A DNA stretch of 27,999 bases, from positions 1 to 27,999 of the forward strand of contig NZ_CAMLIG010000041.1 of the NCBI RefSeq assembly GCF_946480185.1, in the 5' to 3' direction. Under the pieces are notes generated by a model. The model was not told the origin of the DNA. It ran no database searches and saw only the letters and a list, made by a program, of their open reading frames with translations. Source of the DNA: an uncultured Pedobacter sp. (GTDB taxonomy: Bacteria; Bacteroidota; Bacteroidia; Sphingobacteriales; Sphingobacteriaceae). The position numbers were made by a program, and so were the translations under genes. The number at the start of each line of letters is the position of its first letter. The first letter of the stretch is position 1. This document shows, in pieces, positions 1 to 7,664 of the stretch.

Positions 1-90
1 GGCAGGTTGCTTTTGATTGGCTTCCTCGGCAATAATCACTTCTTCGCCAAACTTCTCAATCAGCAATTGTTTTACGGTATCAAAAATCAT
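1..90 (-). CDS. N-terminus of a gene cut by the window edge, possibly NADH-quinone oxidoreductase subunit C
   Basis: Only the first 30 codons are visible, from the ATG at 90-88 to the window edge. The start shares the sequence ATGA with the pdxH stop (4-nt overlap), so translation is probably coupled. The peptide opens MIFDTVKQLLIEKFG and continues with an acidic stretch and QKQPA. This resembles, from memory, the start of NuoC-type 30 kDa subunits of complex I, where an amphipathic helix precedes a segment that leads to a conserved substrate-domain strand. Thirty residues are not enough to prove it. The reading frame and the overlap are directly visible; the family name is a tentative inference. 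Confidence 0.45.
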   Translation of the reverse strand, partial: MIFDTVKQLLIEKFGEEVIIAEEANQKQPA

Positions 91-740
91 GGTGCTAAAC
101 GTTCAAATTTCCAGCTTTGTGATTTATCCTGAATGTATAAAATACGGTCATGCAATCGGTTTGATCGGCCTTGCCAAAATTCAATTCTATTTGGAATTAC
201 TCTATAGCCACCCCAGTGGTCTGGTTTTTCAATTTCTTTCTCTTCGTATTTTTTGGTTAACCCCTCCAGTTTTTCTTCCAAAAACTTTCGGTTAGGGATA
301 ATTTCGCTTTGTGGCGAACTTAAAGCGCCAAGCTGACTTCCTCTTGGTCGCGATTTAAAATAAGCGGTAGATTCATCATCGCTTACACGTTCCACCACAC
401 CTTCAATTCTTACTTGTCTTTCTAAATCGGCCCAAAAAAACACCAATGCCGCATAAGGGCTTTGCGCAATTTCTTGGCCTTTTTTGCTTTTGTAGTTGGT
501 GTAAAATACAAAGCCTTCTTCCGTAAATTCTTTTAAAAGCACAATGCGGGCAGATGGAATTCCGTTAGCTTGCGAAGTAGCTAAAGTCATGGCATTAGGT
601 TCCACAACTTTTGCATTCAATGCTTCCTGAAACCATTTCTCAAACTGTTGATAGGGATTTTGATCTACATCTTCTTCGTTTAGCGATGCTGAACGGTAAT
701 CCTGACGGAGATTTTGGATGGCTGTTTTTTCAATGCTCAT
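87..740 (-). CDS. pdxH: Pyridoxamine 5'-phosphate oxidase
   Basis: This FMN enzyme oxidises pyridoxamine- or pyridoxine-5'-phosphate to pyridoxal 5'-phosphate, the last step of vitamin B6 synthesis and salvage, in the cytosol. The 217-residue product is family-typical in length. It has the N-terminal R-Y-L-E-P-F-WF pattern (residues about 13-40), the FMN-binding core NAMTLATSQANGIPSARIV and FYTNYKSKKG, the segment SRPRGSQLGALSSPQS, and the C-terminal dimerisation part with WGGYRVIP, IEFWQG and RLHDR. An in-frame ATG 9 nt upstream (749) lies inside the -7 promoter box, so 740 is the better start. The stop overlaps the next gene's start (ATGA). Sure of the family. Confidence 0.95.
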   Translation of the reverse strand: MSIEKTAIQNLRQDYRSASLNEEDVDQNPYQQFEKWFQEALNAKVVEPNAMTLATSQANGIPSARIVLLKEFTEEGFVFYTNYKSKKGQEIAQSPYAALVFFWADLERQVRIEGVVERVSDDESTAYFKSRPRGSQLGALSSPQSEIIPNRKFLEEKLEGLTKKYEEKEIEKPDHWGGYRVIPNRIEFWQGRSNRLHDRILYIQDKSQSWKFERLAP

Positions 741-746
741 GATATG

Positions 747-754
747 CAAACTTA
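747..754 (-). promoter_or_regulatory. Promoter -7 box of pdxH
   Basis: On the minus strand this reads TAAGTTTG, a full match to the Bacteroidota -7 consensus TAnnTTTG. A TTTA lies 19 bp upstream in place of the -33 TTTG. Only 6 nt separate the box from the ATG at 740, so the transcript should be leaderless or nearly so. Confidence 0.65.
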
Positions 755-828
755 ATCATTGTAAAAATGGTTTTAAAGTAAAGCGCAAATTAATGACACG
801 GTTTAGGCTTTATTCTTTTATATTTGGA

Positions 829-836
829 TAAAAAGC
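829..836 (+). promoter_or_regulatory. Promoter -7 box of the gene at 847
   Basis: TATATTTG matches TAnnTTTG exactly and ends 10 nt before the ATG at 847. The -33 element is weak (TTTA at 802-805, 23 bp away). Confidence 0.55.
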
Positions 837-846
837 GGAAAAGACA

Positions 847-1356
847 ATGCAGGGACTAATCATAGCGTTTATCATCATCGGCTTTATTTATAAAGCATAT
901 AAGAACTTTCAAAAGGAGTCGGAAGAAGCAATGCAAAGAGCGAAGGATGCAGAACAGATTCAAAAAGCTTCTGAAAAAGCCAAAGCACTAGAAAATCAAG
1001 GTCGAAATAAATATAATAAGCCGATAGGACAGCCTTTTTATGAAAGTATTTATGATAAAGAATCGATAAAGGAAGAACAAGCAGAACCTGTATTTGATAG
1101 CAATAGACAAGATTATTACAAAGAACAGGAGGTAAAAAAAGAACTGAGAGACATGAAATCAAACAAAAAAACTCCTGTTTTGGATGGTTACAATCCCGAA
1201 ATTCCGGCAGAGGAAGTAGTGCAGAATAGGCGGACACATCAAGCTCATAAGCATTCGGTTAACTTTCCTCATCACAAGCAAAAGCATGTTGCCACCAATT
1301 TTAATTTGAGGCAGGCCTTTATTTACGATGTGATTTTAAGAAGACCCGAATATTAG
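847..1356 (+). CDS. Hypothetical single-pass membrane protein, Lys/Glu-rich
   Basis: A 169-residue protein I cannot assign a function. Residues 1-17 form one hydrophobic helix at the extreme N-terminus (GLIIAFIIIGFIYKAY), followed by a long charged, probably coiled region rich in Lys, Glu and Gln (about 20-130) and a His-rich patch near 132-147. The last residues, FNLRQAFIYDVILRRPEY, resemble a C-terminal motif (hydrophobic-L-R-x-A-hydrophobic-x-Y/D-x-I-L) that I recall at the end of several Bacteroidota hypothetical proteins. A membrane-anchored protein with a cytosolic tail is the simplest topology. It has its own -7 box and lies upstream of rplU without sharing its promoter. Confidence 0.8.
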   Translation: MQGLIIAFIIIGFIYKAYKNFQKESEEAMQRAKDAEQIQKASEKAKALENQGRNKYNKPIGQPFYESIYDKESIKEEQAEPVFDSNRQDYYKEQEVKKELRDMKSNKKTPVLDGYNPEIPAEEVVQNRRTHQAHKHSVNFPHHKQKHVATNFNLRQAFIYDVILRRPEY

Positions 1357-1381
1357 TATAGGGTATTGAGTATTTGAGAGA
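1354..1381 (+). repeat. Heptad-periodic array starting at a stop codon
   Basis: Four 7-bp units in register (TAGTATA, GGGTATT, GAGTATT, TGAGAGA). The first begins with the TAG stop codon of the upstream gene. On the minus strand the units read like CTCAATA and CCCAATA, the same family as at 10441 and 27909. Confidence 0.5.
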
Positions 1382-1438
1382 TGGTGCTCGGCATTATAAT
1401 ATTAGGTATTTGTAGCATTTTTTTATTCGGATTCGTTG

Positions 1439-1469
1439 TTTGTTTAAGAAAATATAATTTCTATATTTG
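1439..1469 (+). promoter_or_regulatory. Promoter of rplU-rpmA
   Basis: A complete Bacteroidota promoter: TTTG at 1439-1442, a 19-bp spacer, and TATATTTG at 1462-1469. The predicted leader to the rplU ATG at 1503 is about 30 nt and very AT-rich, typical of ribosomal protein genes in this phylum. Confidence 0.85.
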
Positions 1470-1502
1470 CACCTCATTTAAAATCACATAATTTAATTTA
1501 TA

Positions 1503-1814
1503 ATGTACGCAATAGTAAATATAGCAGGGCAGCAATTCAAAGTTGCGAAAGACCAGCAGCTTTTTGTACACAGGTTACAAGGAGATGAGGGCGCTAGTAT
1601 TGAATTTGACAATGTTTTATTGGTATCAAATGACGGCAAATTTACAGTAGGTACGCCTGCGGTTAAAGGAGCTAAAGTTTCTGCTAAGATCGTGTCTCAT
1701 TTAAAAGGCGATAAAGTAATTGTTTTTCACAAGAAAAGAAGAAAAGGTTACAAAAAGAAAAACGGTCACCGTCAATCTTTTACCAAAATCCAGATCGATA
1801 GTATCTCAATTTAA
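1503..1814 (+). CDS. rplU: 50S ribosomal protein L21
   Basis: L21 binds 23S rRNA in the large ribosomal subunit. The 103-residue product is of normal length. It opens [18 protein letters not shown], carries the [21 protein letters not shown] signature in its C-terminal third, and ends KIQIDSISI. It is the first gene of the usual rplU-rpmA pair, with 50 nt to rpmA, and both are driven by the strong promoter at 1439-1469. Identification is secure. Confidence 0.98.
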   Translation: MYAIVNIAGQQFKVAKDQQLFVHRLQGDEGASIEFDNVLLVSNDGKFTVGTPAVKGAKVSAKIVSHLKGDKVIVFHKKRRKGYKKKNGHRQSFTKIQIDSISI

Positions 1815-1864
1815 TTTTAAACATTTGATAGCTTTTCTAAAAAGCTAAATAGATATAAAAAACT

Positions 1865-2335
1865 ATGGCACACAAAAAAGGAGCCGGTAGCTCGAACAAC
1901 GGTAGAGAATCACACAGCAAGCGTTTAGGTATCAAAATTTTTGGTGGACAGGCTGCAATTGCAGGAAACATTATTGTTCGTCAACGTGGTACCAAACACC
2001 ATCCCGATAAAAATGTTGGAATGGGTAAAGACCATACACTTCACGCATTGGTTGATGGTAAAGTACTATTCAGAAAGAAAGCGGATAACAAATCTTATGT
2101 ATCTGTAGTTCCTTTTGATTTTTCTGCACCGGTTGTTTTGGAAGATAAACCAGCAACAAAAGCAGTAGCTGCTAAACCAGCGGCAAAAAAAGAAGCTGTA
2201 AAAAAAGTAGCAGTTAAAAAAGAAGTTGTTGCAGAAGCGAAAGCTGAACCAGCAGTTGAAGCGAAAGCTGAAGAAACTGAGAAAAAAGCACCAGCAAAGA
2301 AAACAGCTAAAAAAGCTGACGACGCTGCTGAGTAA
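1865..2335 (+). CDS. rpmA: 50S ribosomal protein L27 with a long Lys/Ala/Glu-rich C-terminal tail
   Basis: L27 sits at the peptidyl-transferase centre of the 50S subunit. The core is clear: [19 protein letters not shown] at the N-terminus (no leader to be cleaved), then [21 protein letters not shown] and [12 protein letters not shown], ending near residue 92. Family members usually have about 85-95 residues; this one has 156. The extra 64 residues are almost only Lys, Ala, Glu, Val and Thr, in repeats such as [13 protein letters not shown], like histone H1-type tails. The reading frame is intact, with a terminator 25 nt after the stop, so the tail is part of the gene and not read-through. Its function is unknown. 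Confidence 0.97.
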   Translation: MAHKKGAGSSNNGRESHSKRLGIKIFGGQAAIAGNIIVRQRGTKHHPDKNVGMGKDHTLHALVDGKVLFRKKADNKSYVSVVPFDFSAPVVLEDKPATKAVAAKPAAKKEAVKKVAVKKEVVAEAKAEPAVEAKAEETEKKAPAKKTAKKADDAAE

Positions 2336-2360
2336 TCTTCAAAACTTAAATAATAGAAAA

Positions 2361-2392
2361 AGCCCTGATTGATAAGATCAGGGCTTTTTTTT
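2361..2392 (+). terminator. Rho-independent terminator after rpmA, probably bidirectional
   Basis: A 9-bp perfect stem (AGCCCTGAT at 2361-2369 with ATCAGGGCT at 2377-2385), a 7-nt loop and a run of T to 2392. On the minus strand the stem is also followed by five T, so it can stop transcripts coming from the hydrolase gene at 2570. Confidence 0.92.
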
Positions 2393-2397
2393 CGTTT

Positions 2398-2520
2398 CGT
2401 CATTTCGAGGTACGAGAAACGAAGTTCATTGGAAATAGATCTCACATGCAAAGTTATCGTACAGTAAACATAATGCCTATTTGTGAGATGTTTCTCCGCC
2501 AGCCGGCGGACTGACATGAC
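2398..2520. repeat. REP-like imperfect palindromic element
   Basis: The stretch opens CGTCATTTCGAGG and closes with GGCGGACTGACATGAC, so the ends carry inverted GTCAT (2399-2403 and 2516-2520). Inside are a perfect 8-bp inverted repeat ATCTCACA (2439-2446) / TGTGAGAT (2482-2489) and a GC-rich hairpin TCCGCC (2495-2500) / GGCGGA (2505-2510). It resembles the dispersed CGTCATTGCGAGG-type repeats known from many bacterial genomes. Related fragments lie at 12852-12889 and in 13557-13675. Confidence 0.55.
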
Positions 2521-2569
2521 TGACTTAACTTAACTTAACGACATTGAATTCGTACCAACATAAAAAAGT

Positions 2570-3643
2570 TTAGTTCCTCCACCATTTTTCTGTTTTATTT
2601 TCCGCTTCAAATTTTAAAACCGCACCAATTTGAGGGGTGAAAATATTTTGGGCTTCATCAGCATTTGCTGTTGTTAATCTCTCGATGGGCGCCGTCCAGG
2701 AGTGAGTTGATAAACTGAATTTCCCCCAGTGTACAGGTAAAAGTGCCGAAGCTTTTAAATCTTTACTTGCCTGCAAAGTTTCTTCTGGCAACATGTGGAT
2801 TAAAGGCCAGTATTTGCCGTACTGCCCACATTCTAAAATGGCTAAATTAAATGGACCGTGTTTTTCTCCAATCTCCTTAAAATGCGTATCGTAGCCAGAA
2901 TCTCCACCTAAATAAATGTTGGAATGAGGTGTTTTAAGAGCGAAAGAACTCCACAACGTTTCACCACGTTTGAATTTTCTGCCAGAAAAATGACGGGCAG
3001 GTAAACAAGTGAATTCAAAACCTTCAATGATGGCTTTGTCATTCCAGTTTAAAGCAATCAGCTGTTGCTGTTTATATCTCCATAATTTTAAGTGCTCATC
3101 AACTCCCTTTGATGTAATTACATTTTTTACTTTCGGACTTAGTTTGCGAACCGCTTTATAATCGAGGTGGTCATAATGGTCATGTGTAATTACTAAAATG
3201 TCTATTTCTGGAAAATCTTCGGGCTTGTACCTATAGCTCATCTTATAAGGTTTCCCAAATAAATTTATCGGTGAAGCCTTGTATAAAACTGGATCTACTA
3301 AAATACGTTTTCCATCTACAATAAGTAAATATGAGGAATGCCCAAACCAAACAATACTATTTGTGTGGAGATCTAAATTTTTAAGATCTGTTTTTATAAC
3401 CGGTAATGTTGCCGAAGGATTAACGTCTTTCGGCTTATTGAGCATTTCCTTTATAATCTTCCAATAACTTCCGTCTTCGGTCATCATAGGGGTAGGAGAT
3501 TGATTTTGGAAACTTCCGACTTTAAAGTTTGGCAGGTTCTCAAATTTGGAAACATCAGGCTGTACGCCAAAAACTGCTTTGTTTAAAAAACTGATGAACA
3601 TAAAAGCTAATAGTGCAAAGGCTAATCCAATATATATCAACAT
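2570..3643 (-). CDS. Membrane-anchored metallo-beta-lactamase-fold hydrolase (UlaG / NAPE-PLD-like)
   Basis: A 357-residue zinc-dependent hydrolase of the MBL fold. Residues 1-22 form one membrane helix. The metal motif HxHxDH is present as ITHDHYDHLD, followed by conserved LPARHFSGR, GGDSGYDTHF and, near the end, LLPVHWGKF, which supply the other metal ligands. The arrangement fits the UlaG / N-acyl-phosphatidylethanolamine phospholipase D-like group, so a phosphodiester or lactone substrate is plausible, but the sequence does not show which. A GTG directly precedes the ATG at 3643; I prefer the ATG. It starts 2 nt after the stop of the dehydrogenase gene, so the two form one operon. Confidence 0.9.
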   Translation of the reverse strand: MLIYIGLAFALLAFMFISFLNKAVFGVQPDVSKFENLPNFKVGSFQNQSPTPMMTEDGSYWKIIKEMLNKPKDVNPSATLPVIKTDLKNLDLHTNSIVWFGHSSYLLIVDGKRILVDPVLYKASPINLFGKPYKMSYRYKPEDFPEIDILVITHDHYDHLDYKAVRKLSPKVKNVITSKGVDEHLKLWRYKQQQLIALNWNDKAIIEGFEFTCLPARHFSGRKFKRGETLWSSFALKTPHSNIYLGGDSGYDTHFKEIGEKHGPFNLAILECGQYGKYWPLIHMLPEETLQASKDLKASALLPVHWGKFSLSTHSWTAPIERLTTANADEAQNIFTPQIGAVLKFEAENKTEKWWRN

Positions 3644-3645
3644 CA

Positions 3646-4527
3646 CTAAAGCCCCGCATCATTAGAAACCCCACCAGCAATTCCTTCTACCCAATCACTG
3701 TCTTGCTTGCCATTTGCTAAAGCGCTTAATAAACGGTTATAAACCAGGTTTAAAAGCGGAGCAGGCATTTCGGCATCCAAAGCCATTTTGCTAGCTAAGC
3801 GGGCGTCTTTAAAGCCAAGGCTGGCTTTGAAACCTACAGGCTGGTATTGCTTCTTTGCAATTAGGCTTCCATAGTTTTTGTAGATGGGTGCGTTAAAAAC
3901 TGTTTCTCCAAAGAAATTAGCGACTTGTTCTCTGTCCAAGCCTTGTTTCTCTGCTAAGGTAAAAGCCTCTGCCATGGTTTCCATGCTGGCCATAATCATA
4001 AAATTACCTGCAAGTTTAACTACGTTGGCGGCACCGGCGTCGGTCCCAAAGTCGTAAACAGATTGCCCCAAAATCTCTAATATTGGTTTTACTTTTTGCT
4101 TGATCGTTTCTTCCCCCGAAGTGCAGATGAAAAGTTTGGCATCTGCTGCGGCATTTGGTCTCCCGAAAACAGGGGAGGAGAGATAGTGCTGTTTTTGCTG
4201 TTGGTGTTTTTCAAATAAGTCTCGTGATGTGTCCGGAGAAATGGTGCTCATACTGATATGTATAGAACCTTTTTCCATGTTGTTCAAAAGACCATCTTCG
4301 CCGTTGCAAATTTGATAAAGCGTATGGTCTGCAGACAACATTGTGATGATGATATCTTGTCCAACGCAGGCTTCTTCTAAAGTTTTACAAATATTGAAAT
4401 CTCCATTTAAGCTGTTTGCTTTTTCGATAGATCGATTATAAACATTGAGCTTGTGTCCGGCATTAATTAAGTTTTGGGCCATTGGCAAGCCCATGTTTCC
4501 TAAACCAATAAAAGTTATTTTACTCAT
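3646..4527 (-). CDS. NAD(P)-dependent beta-hydroxyacid dehydrogenase, 3-hydroxyisobutyrate dehydrogenase family
   Basis: A 293-residue cytosolic oxidoreductase. The N-terminal Rossmann fold shows GLGNMGLPMA (residues 8-17) and the cofactor strand end VYNRS (29-33). The substrate-binding strand is SPVFGRPNAA (118-127), and the catalytic lysine is K171 in NVVKLAGNF with N175 beside it. The C-terminal helical domain includes GFKASLGFKDARLA. Family members reduce or oxidise 3-hydroxyisobutyrate, tartronate semialdehyde, glyoxylate or succinic semialdehyde; the substrate cannot be told from sequence. It is the first gene of a two-gene operon with the hydrolase at 2570-3643. Confidence 0.92.
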   Translation of the reverse strand: MSKITFIGLGNMGLPMAQNLINAGHKLNVYNRSIEKANSLNGDFNICKTLEEACVGQDIIITMLSADHTLYQICNGEDGLLNNMEKGSIHISMSTISPDTSRDLFEKHQQQKQHYLSSPVFGRPNAAADAKLFICTSGEETIKQKVKPILEILGQSVYDFGTDAGAANVVKLAGNFMIMASMETMAEAFTLAEKQGLDREQVANFFGETVFNAPIYKNYGSLIAKKQYQPVGFKASLGFKDARLASKMALDAEMPAPLLNLVYNRLLSALANGKQDSDWVEGIAGGVSNDAGL

Positions 4528-4716
4528 GAAGTTTTAATTTATATGATTTTTATATTTATACTGATTTATAATCTTTTAAAATTTTATTTTCTTTATAGTT
4601 AATACTTGTTTCAACTCAAACGTTATTACTTTTTTTGATATTTCAACCGTTTATTCACCAAATATAACCAATCGTTTTATGTTTTGTTTCAGCCTAAATC
4701 AAGCTAAACAAATTGT

Positions 4717-4724
4717 TAACTTTG
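4717..4724 (+). promoter_or_regulatory. Promoter -7 box of mnmE
   Basis: TAACTTTG matches TAnnTTTG and ends 6 nt before the ATG at 4731. I see no TTTG at the proper -33 distance. The box also rules out the in-frame TTG at 4713 as the start, because that would place the promoter inside the coding region. Confidence 0.6.
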
Positions 4725-4730
4725 GAGCTT

Positions 4731-6098
4731 ATGAGTTTATATCAGGAAGAAACTATTGTAGCGTTAGCAACGCCAAACGGGATTGGGGCAATCGGTGTGA
4801 TCAGATTATCAGGTCCGGAAGCTATCAAGATTATCAATTCAGTTTTTAAAGGAAAAGATTTAGAACAGCAGGATAGCCATACCATTCATTTTGGCACCAT
4901 TAGAGACGGAGAAAGGATTGTGGATGAAGTTTTGGTTTCGTTGTTTGTTGCGCCTAAATCATACACCAAAGAAAACGTAGTGGAAATCAGTTGTCACGGT
5001 TCTAAATATATTATTGATGCAATTATCAAACTACTTATTAAACAAGGTGCAAGATTGGCGAAAGCTGGCGAATTTACTTTAAGAGCTTTTTTAAATGGAG
5101 GTCTTGATTTATCTCAGGCAGAAGCAGTTGCAGATTTAATTGCTTCCAATTCAAAAGCTTCGCACCAATTGGCAATGCAACAGATGCGTGGCGGTTTTTC
5201 TAATGAATTGAAAGTGCTTAGAGAACAACTGATTCATTTTGCATCGATGATAGAATTGGAGTTAGATTTTGGTGAAGAAGATGTAGAATTTGCTAACCGT
5301 GATGATTTACGCAGGTTGATTGATAAGCTTCATACCAACATATCACACCTTATCCGTTCTTTCGATTTGGGTAACGTAATCAAAAACGGTGTTCCGGTGG
5401 TGATTGCTGGAAAACCAAATGTTGGTAAATCGACTTTATTGAATGCTTTGCTCAATGAAGAAAGAGCCATTGTTTCTGAGATTGCAGGTACTACCAGAGA
5501 TACCGTGGAAGACGAAATCAACATCAAAGGAATTACGTTTAGGTTTATTGATACCGCCGGAATTAGGGAAACTCAAGATATTATTGAAGCGAAAGGTGTA
5601 GAGCGTACTTTTGAGAAAATTAAATCCTCTGCAATAGTTCTTTACCTATTTGATCCTCAAGAAACAAATGAAATAGAATTAGCACAGATTTTAGTAGATT
5701 TAAAAGCAGTAATTAACCAAAATAACAGTACGCTGATTGTGATTGCTAACAAAGTAGATATTCATCCTTTAAGCAATAGCAACGAAAGCATTTTACAGAT
5801 TTCTGCCAAAGAAAAAGACAACCTGAATGTTTTGGAGGAAGCTTTACTGAATGCTGTAAACTTAAATCTGCTCAATTCCGACGAAGTGATTGTAAGCAAC
5901 ATCCGCCATTTGGAAGCCTTGCAAAAGACAGAAGAGGCGTTAAATCGCGTAATGGACGGAATTGATAACCCAGTAACTTCCGACTTTTTAGCGATGGATA
6001 TTAAACAAGCTCTGCACTATTTGGGTGAGATTGTAGGTGTAGTAACTACTGATGATTTGTTGGAAAATATTTTTTCTAAGTTTTGCATCGGGAAATAA
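4731..6098 (+). CDS. mnmE: tRNA uridine-5-carboxymethylaminomethyl(34) synthesis GTPase MnmE
   Basis: Together with MnmG this GTPase makes the 5-carboxymethylaminomethyl modification at wobble uridine 34 of certain tRNAs. The 455-residue product has the folate-binding N-terminal domain (ETIVALATPNGIGAIGVIRLSG, about 7-28, in two conserved blocks), a helical domain, and an inserted Ras-like G domain. The G domain shows the P-loop GKPNVGKS (227-234), the K-loop/G2 GTTRDT (253-258), G3 DTAGI (274-278) and G4 NKVD. The protein ends in CIGK, the conserved CxGK tail carrying the catalytic cysteine. It is monocistronic, with its own promoter box 6 nt upstream. All key residues are present. Confidence 0.98.
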   Translation: MSLYQEETIVALATPNGIGAIGVIRLSGPEAIKIINSVFKGKDLEQQDSHTIHFGTIRDGERIVDEVLVSLFVAPKSYTKENVVEISCHGSKYIIDAIIKLLIKQGARLAKAGEFTLRAFLNGGLDLSQAEAVADLIASNSKASHQLAMQQMRGGFSNELKVLREQLIHFASMIELELDFGEEDVEFANRDDLRRLIDKLHTNISHLIRSFDLGNVIKNGVPVVIAGKPNVGKSTLLNALLNEERAIVSEIAGTTRDTVEDEINIKGITFRFIDTAGIRETQDIIEAKGVERTFEKIKSSAIVLYLFDPQETNEIELAQILVDLKAVINQNNSTLIVIANKVDIHPLSNSNESILQISAKEKDNLNVLEEALLNAVNLNLLNSDEVIVSNIRHLEALQKTEEALNRVMDGIDNPVTSDFLAMDIKQALHYLGEIVGVVTTDDLLENIFSKFCIGK

Positions 6099-6270
6099 AT
6101 TATTTTTTGCTTTTCGTCTCATTAATCTATTAGAAGACTATTAAATTGTTTTTTTGATGTCAACAAAACGATTTGAATTTTAACCTCCACGTTTCCTGAA
6201 TCGTTTACGTACGTGTTTCAAACAGGTGGTATCATTACATAATCAGTAAAAAGTACCATAAATCGACTTA

Positions 6271-6286
6271 ATAACACCGCTGTTAT
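6271..6286 (+). promoter_or_regulatory. Inverted repeat at the -33 position of the AraC-gene promoter, likely operator
   Basis: ATAACA, CCGC, TGTTAT: a perfect 6-bp inverted repeat with a 4-bp centre. With the -7 box at 6302-6309, the -33 element should fall at about 6279-6282, inside this repeat. Two further palindromes lie just upstream: ACGTACGT (6207-6214) and TGTTTCAAACA (6214-6224). Autoregulation by the downstream AraC protein is an inference. Confidence 0.5.
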
Positions 6287-6301
6287 CATCGGTTTTGTGG
6301 C

Positions 6302-6309
6302 TACTTTTG
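6302..6309 (+). promoter_or_regulatory. Promoter -7 box of the AraC-family gene
   Basis: TACTTTTG matches TAnnTTTG and ends 4 nt before the ATG at 6314. The spacing equals that of rpe and pyrD and predicts a leaderless mRNA. Confidence 0.6.
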
Positions 6310-6313
6310 TCAG

Positions 6314-7183
6314 ATGAAAATGAGTATTCCGATTTTTGAATTGCATGAAATAGACGGTGTTAAAAGTGCTGATGTGATGATTGACCGTTTCTCAGCTTAC
6401 CTAAAACGTAATCACCATCTTTTTACCACCCACAGGCACTCCTTTTATCATTTGGTTTACTTTACAAGGGGAACAGGTAGCCAGCTAATAGATTTTGAAA
6501 AGCATCCCATTAACCCAGGGGTAATCTACTTCATGAGTCCTGGACAAGTACATAATTGGATGTTTGAAACTCCTCCAGATGGTTATATTTTAAATTTTGA
6601 ACCAAATTTCTTTCACTCTTTTTTAGCTGATCCAAATTACCTTCAAAAATTCAGCTTTTTTAACAGTGCTTTCAATAAAAACTTATTTACGCTAGCCAAA
6701 GATGACGAGGACGAAACAAAACGAATTTTTGAAGCGGCTATTAAAGTTAAGGCAACACCACAACATCCTTTTTGCGATGATCTATTGAGGCTGCTTATTT
6801 TAGAGCTCTTTATTTTGGTGGGTAAGTCTTGCACACAAAATATAGAGCAACCTTTAAATTACAACCGCCTATTGTTGAACAATTTCAAAAAACTGTTGGA
6901 AAAGCATTACAAAGAGTATCAATATCCAAAAGATTACGCCAACTTACTTTATGTAAGGCCCAACCACCTAAATGCTCTTTGTAAAGATCAGTTGGGTATT
7001 TCGGCAGGCCAACTTATTAGAAATAGAATTTTGTTGGAAGCCAAAAGATGGCTGGTAAATGCAGAATTAACCGTACAACAAATTGCAGTTGATCTAGGCT
7101 TTAAAGACGCATCTTATTTTGTCCGTTTTTTTAAAAAACACGAACTTGAAACGCCAGAAAAATTTAGGAAAAAAATTATTTAG
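6314..7183 (+). CDS. AraC-family transcriptional regulator with N-terminal cupin domain
   Basis: A 289-residue DNA-binding regulator. The N-terminal half is a cupin-like ligand domain with the usual metal/ligand-strand pattern HRHSFYHLVYFTRG, LIDFEKHPINPGVIYFMSP and GQVHNW. The C-terminal ~100 residues form the AraC double helix-turn-helix: the first around YANLLYVRPNHLNALCKDQLG, the second LTVQQIAVDLGFKDASYFVRFFKKH, ending in the family signature near ETPEKFRKK. The effector is unknown. A second in-frame ATG lies at 6320; 6314 keeps the 4-nt spacing to the -7 box seen at other genes. The DUF983 gene follows after 1 nt, so the two are co-transcribed. Confidence 0.93.
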   Translation: MKMSIPIFELHEIDGVKSADVMIDRFSAYLKRNHHLFTTHRHSFYHLVYFTRGTGSQLIDFEKHPINPGVIYFMSPGQVHNWMFETPPDGYILNFEPNFFHSFLADPNYLQKFSFFNSAFNKNLFTLAKDDEDETKRIFEAAIKVKATPQHPFCDDLLRLLILELFILVGKSCTQNIEQPLNYNRLLLNNFKKLLEKHYKEYQYPKDYANLLYVRPNHLNALCKDQLGISAGQLIRNRILLEAKRWLVNAELTVQQIAVDLGFKDASYFVRFFKKHELETPEKFRKKII

Positions 7184-7184
7184 A

Positions 7185-7622
7185 ATGGAAAACACCGATT
7201 ATAAAAAGGCGCAAATTCCTATTTCAGAATGGAAAGGTTTTTTGCAGGCAAAATGTCCGCGTTGCAGGCAGGGTCAAGTTTTTAACGGAGCTACTTATGC
7301 ATTAAACACAAAAAAAATGAATGAGATTTGCCCTGTCTGTAAACTGAAATTTGAGCGTGAACCCGGCTATTTTTATGTAGCCATGTTTGCTAGTTATGCC
7401 TTTAGTGTGGCAGAGATTGTTACGATAGGGGTAGTTGCTTATATTCAAGGCTTACCTGCTGAATATGATTATTTATGGCATTACCTTTTGTTGATTGCTG
7501 TGGGCGTTCTTGCTTTTTCTCCGATGAACTATCGCTATTCTAGGATGGCTCTTCTTTATTGGTTGTCGCCAGGTTTAAATTATGAGCCTGGACGGGCAAG
7601 ACATCATAGCGAAGAGACATAG
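7185..7622 (+). CDS. DUF983 family membrane protein
   Basis: A 145-residue protein of the DUF983 family. Residues about 21-35 contain CPRCRQGQVF and about 50-60 CPVCKLKFEREPGYF; the two CPxC pairs probably bind one zinc. Two hydrophobic helices follow (FYVAMFASYAFSVAEIVTIGVV and YLLLIAVGVLAFSPMNY), so the protein is in the inner membrane with the zinc domain at the N-terminus. Function is unknown for the family. Translation could begin at an earlier in-frame codon inside the AraC gene, but the ATG one nucleotide after the AraC stop fits the family length. Confidence 0.9.
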   Translation: MENTDYKKAQIPISEWKGFLQAKCPRCRQGQVFNGATYALNTKKMNEICPVCKLKFEREPGYFYVAMFASYAFSVAEIVTIGVVAYIQGLPAEYDYLWHYLLLIAVGVLAFSPMNYRYSRMALLYWLSPGLNYEPGRARHHSEET

Positions 7623-7664
7623 AAAAAATTAGTGAACCGATTTTAAAGGTGATTGAGTTATACC

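Noticed and set aside
2095..2517. 140-codon open frame antisense to rpmA
   Set aside because: It is the mirror of the Lys/Ala-rich L27 tail, whose codon bias removes stops on the other strand; no family features.
2521..2540. TTAAC-type 5-bp tandem repeat
   Set aside because: Only three short units in AT-rich DNA; not distinguishable from chance.
4713..4730. TTG start for mnmE six codons upstream of the ATG
   Set aside because: It lies at the -7 promoter box, and MnmE proteins normally begin close to the ETIVALATP segment.
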